DNA from: Gymnorhina tibicen
Taxonomy: Eukaryota; Chordata; Aves; Passeriformes; Artamidae
Assembly (NCBI GenBank): GCA_013399875.1
Contig: VXAZ01005693.1
Span: 893,750-957,749 of the forward strand
DNA: 64,000 nt
Reading direction: 5' to 3'
The translations under genes were made by a program, and so were the position numbers. The notes below the pieces were generated by a model. It was given only the letters and a program-made list of their open reading frames with translations. It ran no database searches and had not been told where the DNA came from. This document shows positions 12,958-25,796 of this stretch, in pieces. The stretch's first letter is position 1; every line of letters begins with the position of its first letter.

Positions 12958-15028
12958 CCGGAGCTCTGTGGGCAGCAGCTGACAGAGCAGCCCAGAGCTG
13001 CCCCTGGCAGGCAACAGGGTGCTGGCTGATGGTTAACAGCAGCAGATGGGAACTTCTTGGGACAGGGGAAGGTGCCTGGGCATTCAGGTGAGGAGCATGG
13101 CTGTGCTGCAGGGCACGGCTGTGCTCTATCCCGCACCTCTTGAGCCACAGGGAGTGGTTGCATCCTCCTCTGGTCGGCTCCTGTCAGTCAGTGGCTCCCT
13201 GCACGCACAGAGAGCCCTCAGTCCTCCCGAGGAGCCCTCCCAGCACCGCTCTGGGGCACGGCTGTGCATGGAGCCCTGGGAATTGCAGACTCTGGGGAGG
13301 CAGGGGCAGGATGGGCCATAGCTCTGAAGAAAGGCATGACCTTGGCAAGCCGAGGGCACGAGGTTAAACGCTGATTTGGGGCAGGAGTAGCTTTGGCAAG
13401 AGCTCTGGAGAGGCAGTTCACCCTCCCAGAGCCAGCAGCTCGCAGCAGGTTAAGACAGGAGCAGTCTGACACGGGGCTTACAGCACTGAGGCTGGTCAAA
13501 GCTGTCGCTGTTGCTCCAGTTTATTGCTTGGCAGTGTTAGTGCAAAACCCATTTTAAGCCAGTTATGTTGGGCTGTGGACTGGGGATTTGGGGCTCATGT
13601 TTTCTCAGGCTTACGGGCAAAAGTACCCCCCTGGAGAGAGACAGAGGTGATGACTTCTTGCAGCATGGCAGCAAGGTCTGGCAGGGCTTCTGGTCAGTCT
13701 TGAACCCTCTTCTACATCCTAAAATGTCTATAATCCATCCATGAAGGTGGGATGCACAACTCTAAGTCTCTGCTAGCCAGGAGAAATACCTCAGTGAATG
13801 TAACTACAGCAGCACTGATGGGGTGGCTGTAGCATGTCCCTTGGTCTGTCTGTGTGCGCTCTGGCTGGAGGTTTTGCAGAGGGAGGTATGGCAGCGTGTT
13901 TTCCAAAATTACATTTTGGGAGAATTGCATTCTCCCAGCCCTCAGTGAGGAGGTTTATTCCAGACTTCTGCTGGTGAACAGCTCCTGTCTTGGAGCAGAA
14001 GAGCTGCTGTCCCTTTCCAGGAGGTTAATCTGCAACTGGCTGGGTGCAGGGGAGGTGGCAGAGGAGGGGCAGCTGCCCCTGCCTGTGTGCACTGTGGGCG
14101 TGGGCTCCTCTGCACCTCTCCCCGTTTAATCTCGCCCGCCACTGCCAAGAATTAGCAGGTGCACTGAGAAAACAGGATAGCCCAGGTGGGACGGTGACGT
14201 GGCAGCCCTGGATGCCTTCCAGCCAGAGGAGGAATGCAGCACAGGGGCCCCAGGCCAGATCTGGATGTATTCAGACCGTTGTTTTATCTGGGGAAACTTC
14301 CAGAAGCACCCAAATCCCCAAGACCCATCACCCCCTCCGCTGCTGTCAAGCCCTGCTCCTGATGGGCACAAGATGTTCTTTGGTTATGGACTCACTGTCT
14401 GCCAGGATGGATGAGGTTTGTGCTAGGAAAACTTAGGTTTGCTACTGCAGCAAATGAGCCTGCTTTCCCAGAATGCCGGGAAGCTTTAGGGAAGCGCTCG
14501 GTGGCAGTGAAGACCCAGCAGGAGCCGACCCTTTAGGGAAAGAGATGGAGTCTAACGGGGTGAGTTTCATGGCAGCTTCACAGAGTAACCATGGGGGAAC
14601 GGCGTGCAGGAAGACAAAGCTGTGCTGGTCCTGTTCCTGAGTGTTTTTCTCAGCTGCACACAAGCCACAGCCGGCTGGGCCATTTGGGCGATCGGCTGCT
14701 GATCCCTGCTGTTGAATTTACAGTCTTCTAGAGATCTGAAATCCTGATTCAGGGTTTAATCCCAGGTCAGGCAGTGTGGGAGCCTTGCACTGAGATGTTT
14801 TCCTGTCTCGTGTCTGTCTTAAGAAGGTAGCAGGGATTGTTGCTTGCTCTCACAGGGGTGAGAGCAGGCAGGGAGCACAGGATGCACACAGAAGTTTCCC
14901 AGCCAGGATCACTGGCAGGAACTGGGTAATAAAGGCAAAACCAAACCCAGATCACCTGAGCACGAGCCTGGTAACTTGGTAATAGACAACCTGTGCCTGA
15001 TCATCCTGTCACCACCCTGTCCCTCAGC

Positions 15029-15240
15029 CACAGAATCACTGGGGTTGGAAAAGACCTCTCAGATCATGGAGTCCAGCCATTCACCCAGCACTGCCAGGTC
15101 TGCCACTAACCCACGTCCCCAAGTGCCACATCTACGTGGTTCTGAACACTTCCAGGGGTGGCGATTCCACCACGTCCCTGGGCAGCCTGTGCCAGTGCCT
15201 GACCACCCTTTCAGCCACAGTATGGACTGGATGTTTCCCT
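15029..15240 (-). mobile_element. CR1 LINE, 3' fragment
   Basis: CACAGAATCACTGGGGTTGG and AAAAGACCTCTCAGATCATGG, then CAGCCTGTGCCAGTGCCTGACC, are the reverse complement of the CR1 3' region. Confidence 0.93.
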
Positions 15241-17099
15241 TAGAGCAGCGTGTGCACCCTGAGAGGCAGACAGTGAGGAGAGGAAGCAAAAAAGCAGAGT
15301 AAAGTAAAAGCAAACACCCCTACAGAGAAGAGAACCGTTTTGCAAATCGTTGTATGGGTGGTTTAAGAGTTTCACAAAACCTCAGGGGCTCTCTCGCAGC
15401 CCTAATGAAAACCTCATGAAACCCAGCAAATTCCAGCACACTTTGGTCAGGGTCATCAAGCAGAGCCTCTGTCATTTCCAGCGTCAGCTGAATCCAGCAG
15501 AACGGAGACGTTTCACAGGCAGGGGAGGCTCAGCCCCGGCACTGGTTAATGGGTGTGTGAGCCCAACAAAGGTCATCCCTTGGCATCCCGTGGAGGAGGA
15601 AATCACTTTTGCTGTGGCAGTGACAGCCCCTGAAGTCCAGGTTCCTTGGAGCTCTCCTTTCATGGGAATCACACCACGAGCAAGCAAGATGAGGGATTAA
15701 TACCTTGTTCTAACATGGGAGCTGAACAAACAGAGGTTATTTATGCCTTTTGGACAAGATTACATGGAGTGTCTGTGCAGGAACCAGAAAGTTGACTCAG
15801 TTTCCCCACAGCTCACCCCCACCCTGCAGGAGAGGTGGCCTGGGTTCCTCCCCTGCAGGGTACAAGGCTGGTCCTTCAGCACTCAGTAATCCAGCTGGGT
15901 TTTAATCCCAATGGTTTTACTGAGGGTGAGGATCACTGGATGCTGAGGTAGCTGCTTTACTGGTGGCTTTGTATGGTGGCTGTACTGGTGAAGGTGTCTG
16001 GAGATCTCACCCTCACCGTTTATTCTCTTTTTTAGCACTCAGACAGACCAGAGGTTCTCAAAACTGTGGGAAACCTGGTTGCTTGTGTTGGTGACCATAC
16101 CCGAGTGCCCACAAAATAACTCCACCCTCCCTGGCAAACTTAATTTTTAACCCGTCTCATTTCAGTGACCAGGCTGCACGTGTGAGTACAGAAAGTCACC
16201 CTGTGCTCAGGGATGGGGTGGGGGGTGAAATCCTGAACCCCTGCCCTTGCCAGTGCTCACCAGCCTCTCCTATGAAATTGTTAGGATCACAGCAGCTGCC
16301 GGTCCGTGGTGCCCCACATGGAGAGCATAGGGCATGTCCTTCTCCTGTGTCAGGTGGGAGTTGTGCCCTGGGAGAGAATCCGGATTTTTCTTAGGAACTT
16401 TTGAGTTTGTTCCCTAAAACAGAGCAAAGATTTCCTCAGGACAGGTGGTCTGGCATCTGAGTTGAGTTCATCACTCCTCTTGTTCACATCTGCTGAACAG
16501 AGCTCATGAATTCAGCTCCGAGGAGGTGCAGGAGTGAGAGGACAACCCCCGCAAGCTCCTGAGCCCGGGAAGCTGCAGGCAGACCCAAGGCTGTGCCTGC
16601 ACGGCCAGGGGGACAGCGGGTGGCCAGGGCTGGGGCTGCCCAGGCGGAGCTATTGTCTGCAGGAATGCAGCCCTGCCTGTGCCAGCCAGGAAGGAGCAAC
16701 AAAAATCCACCACCCTAAAGGCTGGGAAAGTGCCACCCTCCTGCACGTCAGCCCTTCCTGCTTTCCGCAGGCCCCAAAGGGCGCAGTCACTGCCTGTGCC
16801 TGACGTCCTTCCTGGGCCCATTACCCCCACATCAGGTGCTGGTCACGTCAGGCTGCTGGAAGGAGCTCTGCCACCACTGCTGCAAACACCAGAGAGGTGA
16901 TGATCCCCATCACAGCCTGGTTCAGCTGAGGGATGAACACCAGGCACTCCACAGGGTGCTGTTCACACCTCCCCGGGTGGCCCATGGACTTCTGAGCACC
17001 ATCTCCACCTCCTTCTTGTAGACCAGCTCAAGGATCACAAATGGGGTGGGCTGGAGCGAGCTGGGTTAACTGGGACCCACAGAACTTCTCAAAAATGGG

Positions 17100-17190
17100 A
17101 GATAGAATAGTTAAGGCTGGAAAAGACTTCTAAAATCAAGTCCAACACTAACCCAGCACTGCCACATTCACCACCAAACCATATCCCAAT
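17100..17190 (-). mobile_element. CR1 LINE, short fragment
   Basis: AGATAGAATAGTTAAGGCTGG, AAAAGACTTCTAAAATCAAG and TCCAACACTAACCCAGCACTG match the reverse complement of the CR1 3' end. The copy is diverged. Confidence 0.8.
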
Positions 17191-18151
17191 TTTGATTTGT
17201 GTTATTACAGCTTTCCAATGAGTGAAGAATTCAAGCTGCCATTTTTTAGGCAACATCACAGCCTGAAGATTTCAGCTGCCTTATCAGAAATGACCTCCAT
17301 AGAGTCCAGGCCAGAGCTGAACCCCCAGCTCCTGTATCCCCTGTCCCCTCTGGGCCACACTGTGCTGCACGTGGAGTTAAAAAGCCAGCCAGAGTCTTGG
17401 GTGCCAGCAAGGAATGGTGTCCCCCAGCCACCCCCAACCTGTGCATGACAGGCTGGTGAGGAGCAGTGCTGGTGCCTGAAACCCTCTGATTTTCACTGCC
17501 ACGAGGCTGATACGCTCAGTGCTTCCCAGGAACCTTTTGGGGGTTTTTCCATGAGAACACTGCTCAGCAGTGGCTCAGAGCTCAGCTGAGCCGAGAGCCT
17601 TTTCTCGGGAAGTTCTGGTTACTGTGTTTGAACACCAAACAAGAAGCTCACGTTACTCCCCTGTGGGACGGGACTCCTTCTAATACAAGCGAGAGGTTGT
17701 TCTTGGGGCATCCCTGTGCCACGCCCCAACAGGAACTGGCTGGATTCTCATGTCCCCTTCCTGCTTTTCCAGGCTCCTCTGAACAGCAGCATTCGCACAA
17801 AGAGCCCGTCCTGAAAAGGGCAGTGTTATCTCACCTATTTTTGGCACGAGGGAAAGCACCAGAAGTTGCAGAACCTGCCTCCCTTTCCGCCCAGGGCTTG
17901 GCTGATTTGGGTTAAACACATCACCCAGCGGAGCGGATGGATGCCAGCTCGATCCGAAGGCACCCACGCAACACAACCCAACACAAGAGGCAATCTCCCT
18001 GCTCACCAAAACCGCCTGGGGACAGCCCTGACAGCCCCAGTGACATCACCACTGCGTGGGGCACCAGCGTGCACCGGCACGTGGGCCCTCCCAAGCGTCT
18101 GCTCGGGTCTTGCCTCGCCTGCAGGCGGAGGCATCACTCCCTTTGCAAACA

Positions 18152-18196
18152 GGGAGGAGGAGGAGGAGGAGGAGGAGGAGGAGGAGGAGGAGGAGG
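18152..18196. repeat. (GGA)n microsatellite
   Basis: About 15 uninterrupted GGA units form a purine strand of 45 bp. It produces poly-Glu, poly-Gly/Arg and poly-Ser/Leu frames that are not genes. Confidence 0.97.
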
Positions 18197-19528
18197 GGGA
18201 CGCTGAGGGGCACCAGCCTGGGGAGGAGGGAAGGGCAGGGCACTCACACCTGAGCAGGAGTCCTGGCCCTTGAGGCAGACCTGCTGCGCCCACTTTTGGG
18301 TTTAGGATGTTTTCTCTCCTCAGCAAGGATCTGGATGAGGCTGAGGATCGGAATGAGGCTGGGACTCCACTCCTCTTTGCTCAAAGATTTACTGGGGAGG
18401 ACTTTTCCAGACCACATTCCTTCCGCACAGAAATCCAGCTCCAGAAGAGGATTTTGGGAGAGGCCCGAAACGCTGCCTCCAGGGCTGCATTCCTGTGCTG
18501 GTGGATGAATCATTTTCCAGTCCCACAAGGAAAGAGCCCATCTCTGATGCACTGAAGGCCAGGAACCAGTCGAGGGAGGGGACTGGAACAGGCTGGACTG
18601 GTTTCCATGCTTGAGGCAGTTGAGTGAAGCGAAGGAGAGCGCTTAGCACTGAGCACGGTGTGTGTTTGCACATCTCTGCTGGTCCCGGCAGCTGCAGCCT
18701 TTGCTGCCTCACGGGGACCGCAGGGGACACAGGGACTGGGGACCTGCTGGGGACGCAGGGATTGCTGCTCGGATAACCTGCCCACGGAGCACAGGACCTG
18801 GCCTTTCTAAAGGACCACTCTGGACACGCAGGAAGCGTGTGGTCTGGACAACTGAAAAACCAGGGGTTTCTCCGGAAAATTTTTGCACTTTACGCAGAAA
18901 ATGGCGATTATTCAATAAACCCCCACCCCCCAGCTCTCAGCCATTTCAGCCAAAATCCAAACCACTTCAAACCTCCAGTGACTTGAAGGCTTGAAGTTAT
19001 TTCCTTACATCCCCTTTCTTCTCTCCTAAATCAGCCTTCCCAGCTGGATTACACTTCCCAAAATCTCTAATGTTCTTCTCTGGGGTGCTTTGCACCTCAT
19101 GCTCCCTGAAAGCAGAGCAGCAGCGGGTGAGTCCTGCCTGACTGCTGGGAGCTTCCACAACATTTGCTTTTGAAGATGAGTCCAGATGCATTTGTGCCAG
19201 AAAATCCCGGCTGCAGATGTCCTTGTGGTGCCAGGGATGGCCAGAAGCCTCACCTGCAACACTGTGACAGGGACAGGGTGTGTGTTTGTCTAGGTCAGGG
19301 GTGTGCCCACCTACACAAGGGAAAATGGGAAGTGTGAAGCATTCTGAAGAGGACAGAGCTCCTGTCCAGCCATGTTTGGAGTCTGCAGAGCTGCTGGAGC
19401 TCAGGGGCTGGGTTTGTTGTTCAATATCTTCACTAGCAGGAGCTCACACATCCTACAGGTATCCTGCTTTCGCATTCCTATTGGATGGAGGAGAAGCAGG
19501 AAGAGGTGGGGAGAGAAGAAGAGAGAAA

Positions 19529-19601
19529 AGAGAAGAGAAGAGAAGAGAAGAGAAGAGAAGAGAAGAGAAGAGAAGAGAAGAGAAGAGAAGAGAAGAGAAG
19601 A
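19529..19601. repeat. (AGAAG)n microsatellite
   Basis: There are about 14 perfect pentamer units within a longer purine tract that begins near 19485. The period of five cycles frames and gives REEKR-type open frames without meaning. Confidence 0.97.
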
Positions 19602-19605
19602 ATTT

Positions 19606-19670
19606 TCAGCTGGAAAGGATCTACAGCAGTCATCCACTCCAGCTGCAGCACATGCCCTTGCAGCAGGGAT
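19606..19670 (-). mobile_element. Possible CR1 fragment
   Basis: CAGCTGGAAAGGATCTACAG followed by CAGTCATCCACTCCAGCTGC resembles the GGTTGGAA..GACC..CATC..GTCCAAC block of CR1 in reverse, directly after the (AGAAG)n tract. The match is weak. Confidence 0.35.
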
Positions 19671-19805
19671 GTAGCTGTATGGTTGTCCTTACACATTGCT
19701 GAAATCTCGTTTTTGTGTTGAAAATTAATCCCTCTTTTTGATGTGACACAAATCAGATCCTGCTGAAAGCTGGGCATTTGTCCTGGTAACAACTTTCTCC
19801 CTCTT

Positions 19806-19895
19806 CTAGAATCCTAGAGTGGTTTGGGTTGGAAGGGACCCCAAAGATTGCCGAGTTCCAACCTCCTGCCATGGGCAGGGACACCAGAGGAGAGA
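19806..19895 (-). mobile_element. CR1 LINE, short fragment
   Basis: TAGAATCCTAGAGTGGTTTGG, GTTGGAAGGGACCCCAAAG and CCTGCCATGGGCAGGGACACC are typical of the reverse complement of a CR1 3' end. Confidence 0.93.
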
Positions 19896-20221
19896 AGAGC
19901 CTCTCCATGTGATGTTTTCCTCCTACTGTGCTTTCCACACTCTCCGTTCCGTGGCACTCCTAGCCCACTTTATCTCTGATTTCTGCCCTAGGGCCCGCTG
20001 GCACTGACCACAGCTCCAGCCGAAGCCTTTCTGGCATCCAGCAGAGCAGCAGCACTCATTTCCCAGTTTTTATATAACTCCCCTTTTGAAAATATATTCC
20101 TCGAATGAGATGGGGATTTTTTTGGCAATGGTTTGTTTGTTTAAACTTGTGGTTGTTTTTCCTTCTGAAGCACAGCACAAGTGATCCAGCCAGACCCTGT
20201 CATTCATTGCACAGGACCATT

Positions 20222-20520
20222 CAATTTTAAATTTGGAAAAGACCTCTAACATCCATGAGCCCAACCTTTAACCCAGCAGTGCCAAGCCCACCACTAAACC
20301 CTGTCCCCGGGTGCCACATTCAGGTGTTTTTTGAACACTTCCAGGGATGGTGACCCCACCGCTGCCCTGGGCAGCCTGTTCCAGTGCCTGACTACCCTTT
20401 CAATGAAGGATTTTTCCTTTATATCGAAACTAACCCTCCCCTGGCACAACATGGGGACAATTTCCCCTTGTCCTATGGCTTGTTACCTGGGAGAAGAGAC
20501 CGACTCCCACTTCATTACCA
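20222..20520 (-). mobile_element. CR1 LINE, 3' fragment
   Basis: AAATTTGGAAAAGACCTCTAAC, then GTGCCACATTCAGGTG, TTCCAGGGATGGTGACCCC and GCAGCCTGTTCCAGTGCCTG give a clear reverse-orientation CR1 about 300 bp long. The extreme 3' end is degraded. Confidence 0.93.
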
Positions 20521-21159
20521 CCTCCATTTATCTCCCTGCTCTCTATTCATATATTTGATCTGCAGGGATTTGTCACTCAAGGAGATCTCCCTGCTCACAT
20601 CTCTGATTTCAGCCATCCCCAGGGAAAGCTCTCCTCTGCTCCTCATGGAGTTTGAACTGCAGATTGTTCCTCCTTGGCTTCAGAGACCCATCCCTGACAC
20701 CCTTCTGTGGTTTGGCTGGGGGAGCATCAGTCAGGTGTGGCTGAATCCACAGATCCACTGACAACAAGGTGATTTTGCATGGAGCTTCCCTAAAACAGCA
20801 GCAGTGTTTAACACGGGGCCTTGCTTTCACCTCCCCCCGGCACCACAGTTCAGTTCACACAAGGCAGCAGCCGAATCCTCGCAGGAAAGGGCTCTCCTTG
20901 GGGAAACTGCTTTAAGAAACGATGGAAAGCCCCTCCAAGCCCACCGAGCTGCAGTAGCTGAGCTCGAGACAGGAGGGTTCAGTTCTTTCTCTGGGACTTT
21001 GGGCATGACTAAAGCATTTTTTTCCCCCAGATTTTCTGTAAGCAGCATTTCTGGTCAGGCTGGGGGAGCTGAAGGATGAGCAAAGCCACCTTACAAACCT
21101 CTGATGGAGACAGACACCACCTGGAGCAGGTAACAGCAAGGGAAACCTGACCTCAACCT

Positions 21160-21256
21160 GTCTGGTGGGAGATGTCCCTGCCCATGGCAGGGGGCTGGAA
21201 CTGGATGGTCTTTAAGCTCCCTTCCAGCCCAAACCATGCCATGATTCTATGAATGA
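21160..21256 (+). mobile_element. CR1 LINE, short 3' fragment
   Basis: GGGAGATGTCCCTGCCCATGG, GGCTGGAACTGGATGGTCTT and CCATGATTCTATGAATGA form a plus-orientation CR1 3' end. Confidence 0.92.
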
Positions 21257-22093
21257 CTTTTTGGCCATTTTCACCTTGGGCTGACCTGAGAGAGGCTTCT
21301 CCTTCCTCCGTTTTTCCCAGCACGCTGGCACCTGATGTTATTTTTCCCACTCCTGCGTGTTTTCCTGCTCAGACAGCTGAGCTTTGATGAAGCGCTTTGA
21401 AGCTGCTGCCTCGGCTGCAGATCTGAGGGCAGCTCCAGTACCTGACAGCTCGTGCTTCCCATCCTCCCTCCTCCCTCAGCCCGACACAGTCATTCTCCCC
21501 TCCCACCTTGCACTGCGCAGTTTTAAATAGAGCATCAGGAGAAGCTCTGAGCAGACATTTAGGAGCACAGGGCTGTGCCTTCACACAGTTTACAGACCTG
21601 GACTGGGACCATTCAGAATTCAGCCTCTCTCTCCCCTTCCCTTCCTTGAACAGTGGTTTAGGCTACCTGCAAGCTAAAATTCAATGTTCAGAGGCCACAC
21701 AGAGCTCACTGGTACTGTGGCAGCCTTAGTTTTCCCATCTCTGTGTTTCTTTCCTTACAGCAGTGCAGCTTTTTTAGAACAGCCTCAAGGCTGTTAGTTG
21801 ATAAAAGCAGTAAAGCTGTAGTTGCTGCTCATTTAAGGAGAAAAAAAAAAAAGGAAATAAAATAATAATCACAGAATTGTTCTGAATTTTGAAGGTGCTG
21901 TAAAAAAAATGACTTTTTTTTCATTGTTCCAGAGCTGCCATAGAGCAGGAGAGGGGAGAAGAAAGATTGTAGGAATTGACGATGTTGAGGTTTGTTTTGA
22001 TAAAATATTGGCATTTAAAACAGCAACTCAGAGCACCTTCGCCCGTCTCTAATTGCTGTCATTCTCAGCACAGCCATGGCAGGTGGGATCTCT

Positions 22094-22690
22094 TAGAATT
22101 CCAGAATGGTTTGGGTTGGAAAGGACATTAAAACCCATCCAGTGCCACCCCCTGCCATGGGCAGGGACACCTCCCACTGTCCCATGCTGCTCCAAGCCCT
22201 GTCCAGCCTGGCCTTGGACACTGCCAGGAATCCAGGGGCAGCCACAGCTTCTCTGGGCACCCTGTGCCAGGGCCCCGCCATCCTCACAGGGAATGATTTA
22301 TTCCTAATATCTAATCCAAATCTTCTCTCTGGCAGTGGGAAGCTGTTTCCTGTGTCCTGTCCCTCCATTCCTTGTCCCAAGTCCCTCTCCAGCTCTCCTG
22401 GAGCCCCTTTAGGCCCTGGAAGGGGCTCTGAGGTCTCCCTGGAGCCTTCCCTTCTCCAGGTGAACACCCCCAGCTCTCCCGGCCTGGCTCCAGAGCAGAG
22501 GGGCTCCAGCCCTTGGAACATCCCCATGGCCTCCTCTGGAGTCGCTCCAGCAGCTCCACGTCCTGCCCTTGTTGTGTTGGGAGCCCCAGAGCTGCTCCCA
22601 GCAGGGCAGGAGAGGTCTCACAAGGGCAGAGCAGAGGGGGAATCACCTCCCTCGACCTTCTGGTGCCGATTCTTGTGACGCAGCCCAGGA
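22094..22690 (-). mobile_element. CR1 LINE, 600-bp fragment
   Basis: This is the longest CR1 copy in the window. It starts GAATTCCAGAATGGTTTGGG and continues through TGCCATGGGCAGGGACACCT, TCCAAGCCCTGTCCAGCCTG and GGAGCCCCTTTAGGCCCTGG to a region near CAGCCCAGGATGTG. It creates several long but spurious frames (22106-22678 plus and 22093-22527 minus). Confidence 0.95.
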
Positions 22691-23945
22691 TGTGCTCATC
22701 TTGCTGCCGCTCTCTTTATTTGCAGGGGTTTAATGATCCAATTTCTGCTTCACTGGTAATCACACACGAGTTCTCAGGAGGTACCTGCTCTAAAGCTCAA
22801 AATGATATTAGGGAAAAGAACCCACCATTATGACTAATTAGTGGCTCTGCTTCAACATTTCTAGCTGTCTCCAGGATGGAGCTGATACCTATTTTGGTGG
22901 TGAGATCCCTAAAAATGGGTGACAGCATACAAACCCAGTGCCTGTGTGATCCAGCCTGTCAGCAAGCACATCAAATTCATTATTTTAAAAAACATCACAA
23001 CAAAGTGTCACAGCTGACAACCTGGTTATGAAAAAGTTAAAAGAAGAAGTTGATTTTTTTCTGTAAAGCTGAAATTTAGAAGATCTAAAGCAGCCAGAAA
23101 ATCTGGTTCCCTTTGCTGCCTGTAGCTGACTCATTGCAGGCAGATAAAAAACATTTATCCCCCAGCTCCCAAAGATTTTCAGGAGAACCAAAGTGATGCG
23201 GAATCAGATGAGATGAGGCCACAACCTTTACAGGATATATAAGAAAATATATTATTTGTGGAATGGTTTTACCCCTTGGACAGTGAGGTATAGATAATTT
23301 CCTTCCCTTTCACAGGAGTGAAGGTGAGAAGTGCCCGTGCCCCAGCAGCATCCAAGGAACTGAAAGAACTCGAGGAGAAACTGGATCTTGGAGAGATCAG
23401 ACCTGCATTTAACAGCAAATCATTAACTGGAGCCTGACCTTTTCCCTGGCACACTGTAAAGGTTGGGAGATGCCTGTCAAGGAATTTCTCTCCTTATAAT
23501 TTAAATTCTCCATATTGGCCGGGTTATATTCATCGAGTTACACCTTCATCCTGCATCCCATGGGGAACATGGATTTGCAGATAATCTGATTTTTGCAGCC
23601 AAGAATGTCTTTGTTTGCTAACAGAGATGCAGGAGACACTTGCAGCAGCTTCCCCTCAGCTGTAACACCCCCAGGGCCCCGTGTGGCTGGAGCTGCCTGT
23701 GATGGGCAAAGCCATCTCCTAAGAAAAGCCAGGAGCTGGGATCCCAGATGGGATTTCACTTCTAAGGCAGCCTTCCCCTCACGAATTAAAAGAGAGGCAA
23801 AGCAGGGGGACCATCCAAGCCAGAAGGAAACGTCCGAGGTTGGAAGGCTCCTCCTCAGCTGCTGGAGCTGCAGAGCGCTCCTGCTTCGCCTTGGTCACCC
23901 CATTCCTGGGGCCAGGTGGCCAGGAGGTGGAGGATGACACGTGGG

Positions 23946-24300
23946 AATCACAGAATCAGAGAACAGCCCCGGCTGAAAGAGATCTTGAAAGATCGTCTGG
24001 CCCAGCCTCTCACAGAAAGGGAGGTTTTCCTCACCAGGGATGAGGTTTTCCATCACTGCCCAGTTACACCTTGAAATCCTCCAGCCATGGGGACTCCACC
24101 ACGTTCCTGGGGAAGTTGTTTCCATGATTCTCGCCGTAAAAATTTCTCGTGTCAAGATAAAACCTTTTCTGGGGCAACTTGTAGCCATTGCCTGTTGTCT
24201 TCTCCATGGCTCTGTGTGAAGAGAGAGCCTCCATCCTCTTTGCAGCTCCTTTTCAGCACGGGGATGCTGTGAGGAGGGGCCCCCTGAGCCTTCTCATCTC
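23946..24300 (-). mobile_element. CR1 LINE, 3' fragment
   Basis: TCACAGAATCAGAGAACAGC, GAAAGAGATCTTGAAAGATCG, AAATCCTCCAGCCATGGGG and GACTCCACCACGTTCCTGGG belong to a CR1 subtype in reverse orientation, different from the copy at 22094. Confidence 0.88.
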
Positions 24301-25761
24301 CAGGCAGCAGGGACCTAACTCCTCCTGGCTTTCCTCACAGGGCAGGCACTTCCAGGTGGGAAGGAGCACGCCAGGAGAGCAGAAAGCCAAGGAGATGGGC
24401 TGCAAGGGGGGCTGACGGCTTGGAAAACTCCCCTTTCTCCCAGAAATCTCATGAGGGTGTTGGGAATGTGAAAGCAGATGCTGCAGTCACTGAGTGGGAG
24501 AGGCAGCCCTGCAGGTGTGGGGTCCATTCCCTGGAAAGGTCCAACCCTTTTGGCCCAGCCTGGCCCCCCCTCCATGTGCCCCTGGCTGCCCTGTCCCCTC
24601 GCCCCCGCACGCTGGACACAGGCAGGGAGCGGAACTGGCACAGGGAATATGCCTTGTCACACACCTGCCAGCTTGGCTCCACTTTCATTTCTCCTTTTTT
24701 TTCCTCCCCCTCCTGGAGATTCAACATTTGTCCACAGTTCTCCTCATGTACTTCAGCCAAAGCTCAATTTAAAATGATGTTGCTTTAAAAAAAAAACAAA
24801 AAACCAAAAGGTGAGCAGCAAAGCTTTTGGAAGAAATAAAACGTTTAGCACACTAGGGGAGGTGTGAGGACATAATTTAGAACTCAACTATTTGAGAAAT
24901 GCTGATTTCCCTCTTTAATTTTCCTGTGCTGATCATATGCTTCTGCATTTTCATGGAAGAAAAGATAATCAGTGACTACAATTACCACGAATACTTATCC
25001 TGTGTTCAGGTGTGGAGCCACCGGTTCCTTTCTCAAAGGAAACTCAGCATTCATTGGGCAAACGAAGAAATTGCTTGTGAAATACCAAAAGAGATTTTTA
25101 CATGAAGGAAGGCGTTTTCCGTGGGCCTGTGGAGCACAGTCCTGGCAGGGGGCTCAGACATTCAAAGCCGTGGTGATGCTTTTGCTTGCGATAATGGCTT
25201 TTAAATTTCCTCTACGGCGCCTTTAAAAGGCAGCGCTGCACGGCTGCACCACCTCGTGGTGCGACCGGGCCCTGCACGGACCAAGCCCTTAAAACCCTCT
25301 CTTTTTTCCCCAAGACTTCCATCACAGATAACGTCAAATCCAAATGCTCCCGCTGCCAGACCATGCCACGGCTTAGGACCACCACAATCCAGAGCCACGA
25401 AGGCCCTCCAGACCTTCCCTCCTCATCCTCCTTTTTGGGATGCAACACTCCAACTGTTTTCCAAGCATCATCATCCCAAGGATTTGCCTGATCCCTCTGG
25501 TTATCATTCCAAGATCCATCCATCAGATGAGGGATCAGACCAGTGGGTGATCACTCATCTGAACCTGTTCTGAGCTCCTCAGATGTCTTACAGAGGATTC
25601 CAATGAGACCAAGGCTCCAGTTGCTGTTTAGAGGAGAAAAATCGGGAGAGTTAAGGGTCACAGAGCTCCAGCCCCGTGATGCAGAGCCAAGGGCAGGAGC
25701 TGTTCGTGCCCAGCCTCAGCCTGACTCCTACACAGCAGCTGGTCCCTCTCAGCTCTGACTC

Positions 25762-25796
25762 TTTCCCAACCAAAATGATTCTGTAATTCTGTGATT
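25762..25796 (+). mobile_element. CR1 3' terminal remnant
   Basis: CCCAACCAAAATGATTCTGT followed by AATTCTGTGATT is the terminal 8-mer repeat zone of CR1. Only the extreme end can be recognised. Confidence 0.65.

Larger units (their letters stand above)
12958..22093. other. Intergenic; CR1 fragments and simple repeats
   Basis: GC-rich unique sequence is broken by CR1 pieces and two purine-rich microsatellites, which are listed individually. No exon was recognised. Confidence 0.6.

Noticed and set aside
18003..18326. Frames with poly-Glu, poly-Ser or poly-Gly runs
   Set aside because: They are translations of the (GGA)n tract in different frames.
19280..19792. Frames with REEKR or LLFSS repeats, up to 140 codons
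   Set aside because: They come from the (AGAAG)n microsatellite, whose period of five gives open frames on both strands.
22093..22678. 190- and 144-codon frames on opposite strands
   Set aside because: They lie inside a CR1 3' fragment, which is non-coding sequence; no reverse transcriptase motif is present.
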